Shown here: positions 18,373 to 23,761 of the stretch, piece by piece | Position numbering within the stretch: position 1 is the stretch's first letter | How the letters are laid out: each line of letters starts with the position of its first letter | Assembly (NCBI RefSeq): GCF_009789555.1 | Contig: NZ_CP046902.1 | Location: 2,434,001-2,498,000 of the forward strand | DNA length: 64,000 bases | Reading direction: 5' to 3' | Source: Stutzerimonas stutzeri | GTDB taxonomy: Bacteria; Pseudomonadota; Gammaproteobacteria; Pseudomonadales; Pseudomonadaceae | The notes under the pieces: model-generated | The model's database searches: none | The model's input: the letters and a program-made list of their open reading frames with translations, nothing else | What the model was told of the DNA's origin: nothing | Translations under genes and position numbers: made by a program

Positions 18373-18438
18373 CGCGATGTCCTTATCGGTAGTCACTTTC
18401 GATATCAGGAGGCGAAACGGAGGCCCGCATCGGCCCGG

Positions 18439-19212
18439 TCAGGCGATCGGCTGCGTGCCAAGCTCGGTTGCGCGCCGGGCGCGGCGCTGGTTCAGCTTGA
18501 GGATAAGGCGGGTTGCAAGGCTGCCCGCGTGCGGGTCGCCATAATGAAAGATGGCAGTCGCTCGGCGACTGACGGGGTCGCAGGGCTCGTTTGCATGGAG
18601 CGTGCGGTAGCCCCAGAACAGATAGAGATTGCCCGGAACCAGCTGGAGCTTTTCCGGCCGCAGCACATGCTGGCGAATGGCGACAGTGATCAGCATTCGG
18701 CTCAACACATTCTGCAGCAGGGCCTTTTCCAATATGTTGAGCAGCACGCTCGAACGTATTTGGCGGAGGTTGGGAAACATGATCAAGTCGCCTCGAGCGA
18801 CCCCGTCCTGGGGAATCTCGATGGGCAATAGCACGGTCACGAGACTGGCGTCGTAGTGAAAGCAATTTGATTCACGCCTTCCGGTCTTGCCCTGCACGCA
18901 ACGCAGCACCTTGAGGATCTGGTCGCTGTGAGCGGGTTCGCCAGTGGCTTGCTGATAGATGCTTTCGAGTAGTTTTCGAAACTCCGGCGTAGCGCTTAGC
19001 ACGCCCAATAGCGAACTTTCCAACGCAATTCCGTCATGGTGAGCAAAGTATCGACTGTTATGTTTCTCAGCGTCGGTCCGGACGTAATCCTGCAGTAGAT
19101 TTAATTGTTCGGGCGTCAGGAAGTTGGAAACACATGAACTTCCCTTTATGTTCATTTCCCTGACAATTAATTGATGCGCTTCGATATCGATGCTACGGAA
19201 CAGGGTATTCAC
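18439..19212 (-). CDS. 2OG-Fe(II) oxygenase-like protein, first gene of the polysaccharide operon
   Basis: This 257-aa protein resembles the 2-oxoglutarate/Fe(II) dioxygenase fold. An HxD pair occurs in NCFHYDASLVTVLLPI, a distal histidine in YRTLHANEPCDP, and an arginine in SRRATAIFHYG that would bind 2-oxoglutarate. The order and spacing fit the facial triad of PhyH/2OG oxygenases. The start is a GTG at 19212 with GGAG six bases upstream; longer in-frame readings run into the leader. It is the promoter-proximal gene, 66 bp before the aminotransferase. It may hydroxylate a sugar, lipid or small metabolite; the substrate is unknown and the family call rests on motifs only. Confidence 0.68.
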   Translation of the reverse strand: MNTLFRSIDIEAHQLIVREMNIKGSSCVSNFLTPEQLNLLQDYVRTDAEKHNSRYFAHHDGIALESSLLGVLSATPEFRKLLESIYQQATGEPAHSDQILKVLRCVQGKTGRRESNCFHYDASLVTVLLPIEIPQDGVARGDLIMFPNLRQIRSSVLLNILEKALLQNVLSRMLITVAIRQHVLRPEKLQLVPGNLYLFWGYRTLHANEPCDPVSRRATAIFHYGDPHAGSLATRLILKLNQRRARRATELGTQPIA

Positions 19213-19334
19213 GGTGAGCTCCGAATGTAGACAGCATTCAATTGCTGGAACGCGGTACTGCCATGAAAGACGCGAAGCCATGATTGTTTTAACAGTGAGG
19301 CTGATTCGATATTTTATATGGCGGCGGCATGTGA

Positions 19335-19463
19335 CTCGCACCGGTTCCTTCAGGCAAAGCTACCGCCATTGGCTGCCTGTGGTGCCGTTGGCTCGGTACT
19401 GTCGCAGGGCGATCCTGCCTCGCACCGGTCACGCCGGGCGACCCTCAGGGCAAAGCTACCGCA
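19335..19463 (-). promoter_or_regulatory. Twin ops-like elements in a duplicated operon leader
   Basis: On the minus strand, GGCGGTAGC (19359-19367) is an exact match to the core of the E. coli ops element that recruits RfaH. A second copy, TGCGGTAGC, lies 96 bp upstream at 19455-19463. Both continue as GCGGTAGCTTTGCC and end in TGA(A/G)GG. A second shared block, CTCGCACCGGT on the plus strand (19335-19345 and 19419-19429), shows that this leader part is an imperfect duplication. The elements lie between the promoter and the first gene, in untranslated leader, as ops/JUMPStart sequences do, and the operon encodes an RfaH-type protein. Confidence 0.75.
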
Positions 19464-19558
19464 CTCGGCTGAGTTTCGAGAGAGCGTGAGAAAAGAGTGT
19501 GTCAGCGCAGGACAGCGACCGAGCTGTAATGAAGAATGCCCATCCCTGCGCATGTACG

Positions 19559-19590
19559 GCGGCAAACCAGATTTATTGACGGTTTGCGGC
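19559..19590. repeat. Inverted repeat in the polysaccharide operon leader
   Basis: Two 10-bp arms (GCGGCAAACC and GGTTTGCGGC, one mismatch) are separated by 12 bp of AT-rich sequence. The repeat starts about 27 bp downstream of the predicted transcription start, so it could be an operator or an RNA hairpin in the leader. No T run follows, so it is not a standard terminator. Confidence 0.5.
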
Positions 19591-19623
19591 TAAACGTCCT
19601 GTCTCATGTGTTGTGTGAACGTA

Positions 19624-19652
19624 GTTATCATTCAGAACCAAGCGGCAGTCAA
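19624..19652 (-). promoter_or_regulatory. Sigma-70-type promoter of the polysaccharide operon
   Basis: On the minus strand TTGACT (19652-19647) and GATAAC (19629-19624) are separated by 17 bp. Transcription would start near 19617 and give a leader of about 405 nt before the first gene. This is the best promoter match in the 19,213-19,900 intergenic stretch, which carries no gene. Confidence 0.55.
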
Positions 19653-19778
19653 GGCGCAGTAGCTTTTATTTTCCGCCCGGAGCAGGACCGCTTGTCGCAA
19701 TCCGTTGATTGATCTAGTACTAACCTAAATCGGTAGATCGACCACCAGCGTTTGTTAAATAACGCTCAATCTTTTGAA

Positions 19779-19796
19779 CTAGGTCGATCGGCCTAG
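19779..19796. promoter_or_regulatory. 18-bp palindrome upstream of the polysaccharide promoter
   Basis: CTAGGTCGATCGGCCTAG is a dyad with a single mismatched pair, centred about 135 bp upstream of the -35 hexamer. A related half-sequence, GGTAGATCGACC, lies at 19732-19743, and CTAGTA occurs at 19714 and 19793. It looks like a protein-binding site, but no regulator can be named. Confidence 0.4.
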
Positions 19797-19904
19797 TATG
19801 AAACTCGGCAAGTAAAACCGACAAGGTGCCTGGATGTGCGGATTAAAGAGGGTAATAGCTGGGCATGGGGGGAGGGGCGGCAGATGTTTTTTTTCAGACA
19901 GAAC

Positions 19905-19936
19905 GAAAAAGGCCACTCGCAAGAGTGGCCTTTTCG
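19905..19936. terminator. Terminator after initiator tRNA copy 1
   Basis: An 8-bp stem GGCCACTC/GAGTGGCC (19911-19918 and 19923-19930) is flanked by A5 on the left and T4 on the right. It can terminate on either strand. On the minus strand it lies immediately downstream of the tRNA gene. Confidence 0.85.
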
Positions 19937-19940
19937 TATG

Positions 19941-20017
<77 letters not shown>

Positions 20018-20030
20018 TCTGTGAGGCGGC

Positions 20031-20058
20031 ATTCTACAGACTGAGGTGTCTCTGTCAA
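20031..20058 (-). promoter_or_regulatory. Promoter of initiator tRNA copy 1
   Basis: TTGACA (20058-20053) and TAGAAT (20036-20031) on the minus strand are separated by 16 bp. This is a strong sigma-70 match just upstream of the tRNA. Confidence 0.8.
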
Positions 20059-20134
20059 CCTCAAGCCGAAAATAAACCGTTTTCATTCAGTCGCTTAGCC
20101 GTCCCGCTCGCATCAATGGCACGTGGGGGGCAAC

Positions 20135-20166
20135 GAAAAAAGGCCACTCGCAAGAGTGGCCTTTTC
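20135..20166. terminator. Terminator after initiator tRNA copy 2
   Basis: This has the same stem as after copy 1 (GGCCACTC at 20142-20149, GAGTGGCC at 20154-20161), flanked by A6 and T4. It is part of the 232-bp tandem duplication. Confidence 0.85.
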
Positions 20167-20172
20167 CGTATG

Positions 20173-20249
<77 letters not shown>

Positions 20250-20262
20250 TCTGTGGGCCGGC

Positions 20263-20290
20263 ATTCTACAGCTTTCGTTGGCCCTGTCAC
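20263..20290 (-). promoter_or_regulatory. Promoter of initiator tRNA copy 2
   Basis: GTGACA (20290-20285) and TAGAAT (20268-20263) on the minus strand are separated by 16 bp. The -10 region GTAGAATGCCG is shared with copy 1, while the -35 is one base weaker. Confidence 0.7.
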
Positions 20291-20317
20291 GGCTTAATTG
20301 CACAGCGGGCAATCAGG

Positions 20318-20503
20318 TCAGGCGCTCAGCGAAAGGTTTATCCCGTTCTTCGCCCCTATCGCCCGAACCTGTCGGTCGTGCGGGGCCTGCTGGCTCGGCT
20401 TGTGATGATAGCGGGCGATTCGCAACATTCCCCAGAGCATGGCGAACGCGGCGGCGCTCCAGCCAATGATCATCAAGAGGATTACCAGTGCGGGTGCGAT
20501 CAT
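20318..20503 (-). CDS. Small membrane protein (61 aa), unknown
   Basis: This 61-aa protein has one N-terminal hydrophobic helix (ALVILLMIIGWSAAAFAMLWG), then a basic, histidine-containing tail. AAAGGA eight bases before the ATG at 20503 sets the start. An upstream in-frame start would add 19 residues without a ribosome binding site. Such a protein would sit in the inner membrane with its tail in the cytoplasm. It is transcribed away from the secreted-protein pair. I do not recognise the family. Confidence 0.65.
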   Translation of the reverse strand: MIAPALVILLMIIGWSAAAFAMLWGMLRIARYHHKPSQQAPHDRQVRAIGAKNGINLSLSA

Positions 20504-20658
20504 GTTGGATTCCTTTCTAACCTGACGTCTCTGCCAAGTGGGACCCTTGATTCGATGCAACGGTTCCGCTTGCCATTGGTCGGAGATGCCAATCGACAGC
20601 GCACGGCCGATCCTCCGGGTTGCCTAAAGACTGTCGTGACCTTGTAAAAGGAGAGCCT

Positions 20659-20961
20659 ATGCGGACGTTCTATCTGATCGCGCTAGGGCTTGTTGCAATG
20701 GCGGGCAGCGCTGCGGTTCTGGCCGATTCGCCGGCGCTCGAGCTGACGCAGAACACCGGTGCGGCTGATCGCACCCTGGGCAACGGGTCCATGGGGCTCG
20801 GCCAGGGAATCGAACGACTGCCTGAGCGCCCCGAAGTGGATCGCAGCCAGCCCGAGGCGCCCCGTACGCGCTCGGTGTATGACGAGTCGGGCCACGGCGA
20901 CAACGATACCGATATGGAGCATCGCCCGCGCCGCACGCTGGGCGACCGTGACGACGATTGA
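20659..20961 (+). CDS. Small secreted protein (100 aa), unknown
   Basis: A signal peptide (FYLIALGLVAMAGSAAVLA, cleavage near residue 22) precedes a hydrophilic mature part rich in Asp, Arg, Glu and Pro that looks disordered and ends HRPRRTLGDRDDD. AAAGGAGAG precedes the start. The next gene, 26 bp downstream, encodes a similarly built protein (signal peptide, then a low-complexity acidic tail), so the two are probably a functional pair in the periplasm. No family was recognised. Confidence 0.75.
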   Translation: MRTFYLIALGLVAMAGSAAVLADSPALELTQNTGAADRTLGNGSMGLGQGIERLPERPEVDRSQPEAPRTRSVYDESGHGDNDTDMEHRPRRTLGDRDDD

Positions 20962-20987
20962 GCGAACCGAACCCGCGGGAGACAACC

Positions 20988-21281
20988 ATGTTGAAGATGA
21001 TCGTATGGACGAGCGCCAGCCTGGTGTTCGCAGCAGGCGCCGCGCTGGCGGATGCAGAAGGCGACTTGTCGAATCCGTCCACTACGGGCACCGAGGCGAT
21101 GGAACAGACGACGCCGCAGCGCCGCGACGCAGGGCGCAGTGGCCTCGATGACCGCGTCTTGGATGATGACGACTCGTCCGCATTGGGCACGATGGGCACC
21201 GGGGCGACGGGGACCACCGGCGGAATGGGCGCAACGACCGGAACCGACACCATCGAGGACCGTGACGACACGGATCAATAG
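20988..21281 (+). CDS. Small secreted Gly/Thr/Asp-rich protein (97 aa), unknown
   Basis: A signal peptide (MLKMIVWTSASLVFAAGAALA) is followed by a low-complexity region with GTMGTGATGTTGGMGATTGT and a run of aspartates (RVLDDDDSS), ending EDRDDTDQ. GGGAGA lies before the ATG at 20988. It is the second gene of a two-gene unit with the preceding secreted protein. The composition suggests a disordered periplasmic or cell-surface protein. Function is unknown. Confidence 0.72.
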   Translation: MLKMIVWTSASLVFAAGAALADAEGDLSNPSTTGTEAMEQTTPQRRDAGRSGLDDRVLDDDDSSALGTMGTGATGTTGGMGATTGTDTIEDRDDTDQ

Positions 21282-21364
21282 CCGCCCGGTGGCATGAGCG
21301 GGGACGTTCCTAAGCGTCGCCTGGCTCCGTACAATGCGGTCCTTTTTCGATTGGTCCGTTTTTG

Positions 21365-22339
21365 ATGCAAATTGCTCTGGCACCGATGGAAGGCCTGGTC
21401 GACGAAATACTGCGCGACGTGCTCACCGGCATTGGCGGTGTGGACTGGTGCGTGACCGAGTTCATTCGGGTATCGGATCGTCTGCTACCGCCATCCAGCT
21501 TCCGCAAACTGGCGCCTGAACTCGACAACGGCGCGAAGACCCGCGCCGGCACGCCGTTGCGGGTTCAATTGCTCGGCTCCGACCCGCTGTGCCTGGCCGA
21601 CAACGCTGCGCTCGCCTGTACGCTCGGCGCCCCCGCTATCGACCTGAATTTCGGCTGCCCGGCCAAGACCGTGAACAAATCTCGCGGCGGCGCGGTGCTG
21701 CTCAAGGAGCCTGAACTGCTGCACTCGATCCTGCAGGAAGTGCGCAGGGCGGTGCCGGCGCACATTCCGGTCACCGCCAAGATGCGCCTGGGCTTCGACA
21801 GTCCCGATGGCGCTCTCGATTGCGCCCGTGCATTGGCCCAGGGCGGTGCCGGGCAACTGGTGGTGCATGCTCGGACCAAGGTGGATGGCTACAAGCCGCC
21901 AGCGCATTGGGAATGGGTGGCCAAGGTGCAGGATGTGGTTGCGGTTCCGGTGTTCGCCAACGGTGACATCTGGTCGTTGGAGGATTGGCGCCGATGCCGC
22001 GGAATCAGTGGCGTCGATGACATCATGCTGGGCCGCGGGCTGGTCTGCCGTCCGGATCTGGCCCGTCAGATCAGCGCGGCGAAACGGGGCGAAACGGTCG
22101 ACCCCATGGGCTGGGACGAGCTTCAGCCGCTGCTCGCTGAGTTTTGGGTGCAGGCGCGGCGCAAGATGTCCCCTCGCTACGCACCGGGCCGTCTCAAGCA
22201 GTGGCTGTCGATGCTCACGCGCAGCTACCCGCAAGCCATCTCCCTGTTCGCCCAGTTGCGGCGCGAAAACGATTGCGAGCGCCTCGATGCTCTGCTGGGG
22301 CTCGACAGCGCAGCGCCGGGCTTGCGAGCCGCCGGCTAG
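21365..22339 (+). CDS. dusC: tRNA-dihydrouridine(16) synthase
   Basis: This 324-aa FMN enzyme reduces uridine 16 in tRNA D-loops. The N-terminus MQIALAPMEGLVDEILRDVL is the start of the TIM barrel with the FMN-binding APMEG motif. NFGCPAKTVNKSRGGA holds the catalytic cysteine and phosphate-binding residues, and VHARTKVDGYKPPAHWEW is diagnostic of the DusC branch. The ATG at 21365 gives the usual N-terminus; a TTG one codon earlier is ignored. It lies 23 bp from the convergent SDR gene. Confidence 0.95.
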   Translation: MQIALAPMEGLVDEILRDVLTGIGGVDWCVTEFIRVSDRLLPPSSFRKLAPELDNGAKTRAGTPLRVQLLGSDPLCLADNAALACTLGAPAIDLNFGCPAKTVNKSRGGAVLLKEPELLHSILQEVRRAVPAHIPVTAKMRLGFDSPDGALDCARALAQGGAGQLVVHARTKVDGYKPPAHWEWVAKVQDVVAVPVFANGDIWSLEDWRRCRGISGVDDIMLGRGLVCRPDLARQISAAKRGETVDPMGWDELQPLLAEFWVQARRKMSPRYAPGRLKQWLSMLTRSYPQAISLFAQLRRENDCERLDALLGLDSAAPGLRAAG

Positions 22340-22362
22340 GCGCTGGCGAAGCGGCAGTGCGA

Positions 22363-23109
22363 TCAGCGGCCGCCGGCGATGTCCAGTAGCGCGCCGCTGG
22401 CGTAACTGGCCTTTTCGCTGGCCAACCAGAGAATCGCCTCGGCCACTTCCTCAGGCTCACCGCCACGGCCCATGGGCACGCCGGCCTTGACCCGCTCGAC
22501 GCGTCCCGGCTCGCCGCCACTGGCGTGAATCTCCGTGCGGATCACGCCCGGTCGTACCGCATTCACCCGGATGCCCTCGGCGGCCACTTCCTTGGCCAGG
22601 CCAAGGGTCATGCTGTCGATCGCGCCCTTGGCGGCTGCGTAGTCGATGTATTCGTTGGGCGCGCCGAGTTTTGCCGCGATCGAGGAGACATTGATGATGG
22701 CACCGCCGTAGCCGCCATGGCGGGTGGACATACGCCTGACAGCCTCGCGGGCACACAGAAAGCTGCCGGTCACATTGACCGCGAACACCCGCGCCAACCG
22801 TGCCGCATCCATTTCGTCCAGACGCATCTGGCGCTCCAGCATGCCGGCATTGTTGACCAGCACGTCGAGCTGGCCGAACTCATCGTCGATCGCGGCGAAA
22901 AGCCGGGCGACCTGTGCCTCGTCACTGACGTCGGCCGACACCGCAATGGCGTGGTTGCCAGCGCTTTTGATCTCCTGGAGCAATAGCTCGGCAGCATCCT
23001 GGCGATGGTGATAGTTCAGGCACAGGGCATAGCCCTGCGCGGCCGCAAGCCTGGCGGTGGCCGCGCCTATGCCACGGCTGGCGCCGGTGATCAGCATGAC
23101 TTTATGCAT
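22363..23109 (-). CDS. SDR-family NAD(P)-dependent oxidoreductase
   Basis: This 248-aa short-chain dehydrogenase of the classical type has the cofactor motif TGASRGIG at residues 8-15, NNAG at about residues 89-92, the catalytic serine in INVSSIAAK, and the YxxxK pair in YIDYAAAKGAID. A GGGAG ribosome binding site supports the ATG at 23109. NADP preference is suggested by the basic SRGIG context. The substrate cannot be told. It converges on dusC and diverges from the heat-shock gene. Confidence 0.9.
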   Translation of the reverse strand: MHKVMLITGASRGIGAATARLAAAQGYALCLNYHHRQDAAELLLQEIKSAGNHAIAVSADVSDEAQVARLFAAIDDEFGQLDVLVNNAGMLERQMRLDEMDAARLARVFAVNVTGSFLCAREAVRRMSTRHGGYGGAIINVSSIAAKLGAPNEYIDYAAAKGAIDSMTLGLAKEVAAEGIRVNAVRPGVIRTEIHASGGEPGRVERVKAGVPMGRGGEPEEVAEAILWLASEKASYASGALLDIAGGR

Positions 23110-23130
23110 AAAAAACTCCCGACGAACGGT

Positions 23131-23160
23131 CTTGAAATGGATCGGACAGCGCCAATCTAT
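23131..23160 (+). promoter_or_regulatory. Sigma-32 heat-shock promoter of the hsp20 gene
   Basis: CTTGAAA (23131-23137), a 14-bp spacer, then CCAATCTAT (23152-23160) matches the RpoH consensus CTTGAAA-N13-15-CCCCATNT well. Transcription would start near 23166. Confidence 0.72.
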
Positions 23161-23166
23161 GGCGAT

Positions 23167-23225
23167 ACGGGATGCCGAATTCGGGTCCCGTTGCAACCAC
23201 TCGCTGAAGATCAGGAGATAGCAAA
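23167..23225 (+). promoter_or_regulatory. ROSE-type RNA thermometer in the hsp20 leader
   Basis: Two hairpins fill the short leader. The first pairs ACGGGA with TCCCGT (23167-23172, 23186-23191) around CCGAATTCGG. The second pairs CTCGCTGA (23200-23207) with TCAGGAG (23211-23217), hiding the Shine-Dalgarno AGGAG and leaving one G bulged. The TCGCT opposite AGGA matches the UYGCU signature of ROSE elements, which melt on heat shock to allow translation. Outer pairing of TTGC with GCAA closes the stem next to the start codon. Confidence 0.78.
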
Positions 23226-23672
23226 ATGACCAGTTTCTCGATGGCTCCATTGTTCCGCCAATCCATTGGCTTCGATCGTTTCAACGATCTGTTCGAGTCT
23301 GCCCTGCGCAACGACGCGAGCAGCAGCTTTCCGCCGTATAACGTGGAAAAGCACGGCGATGATCAGTACCGCATCATCGTAGCAGCCGCAGGTTTCCAGG
23401 AGTCCGACCTGGATCTGCAAGTCGAGCGTGGCGTGCTCACGGTCAGTGGCGGCAAGCGCGAAAATGCGGCTGACAACGTCACGTATCTGCATCAGGGCAT
23501 TGCCCAGCGTGCCTTCAAGCTCTCGTTCCGCCTCGCTGACCATATAGAGGTCAGGGGCGCCGCGCTCAACAACGGACTGCTGAGTATCGAGCTCGAACGC
23601 GTCGTGCCGGAAGAGGCCAAGCCCAAGCGCATCCCGATCAACGGTGAGCGCCTGGCGCTGGAAGAGGCCTGA
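23226..23672 (+). CDS. ibpA: IbpA-type small heat-shock protein (Hsp20)
   Basis: This 148-aa alpha-crystallin-domain holdase binds unfolding proteins in heat-stressed cytoplasm and hands them to DnaK/ClpB. The N-terminus MAPLFRQSIGFDRFNDLFE and the PPYNVEKHGDDQYRI entry to the crystallin domain match bacterial IbpA. The family-terminal GLLSIELER (the A-x-x-x-G-x-L motif, here ALNNGLLSIEL) is present, and a C-terminal IPI-like segment (RIPING) would drive oligomerisation. Expression is controlled at two levels by a sigma-32 promoter and a ROSE thermometer. A strong terminator follows. Confidence 0.95.
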   Translation: MTSFSMAPLFRQSIGFDRFNDLFESALRNDASSSFPPYNVEKHGDDQYRIIVAAAGFQESDLDLQVERGVLTVSGGKRENAADNVTYLHQGIAQRAFKLSFRLADHIEVRGAALNNGLLSIELERVVPEEAKPKRIPINGERLALEEA

Positions 23673-23716
23673 CGGCGCAAGGAGAGCCTCGCCAGAGGCC
23701 CTCGCTATGATGACCG

Positions 23717-23745
23717 GCCCCGCCCATTCGGCGGGGCTTTTTTTT
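23717..23745 (+). terminator. Rho-independent terminator of ibpA
   Basis: A perfect 8-bp GC stem (GCCCCGCC/GGCGGGGC) with a 5-nt loop is followed by eight T. It lies between ibpA and the convergent GGDEF-EAL gene. Confidence 0.93.
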
Positions 23746-23761
23746 CGGCTGCGAGCGCCGC

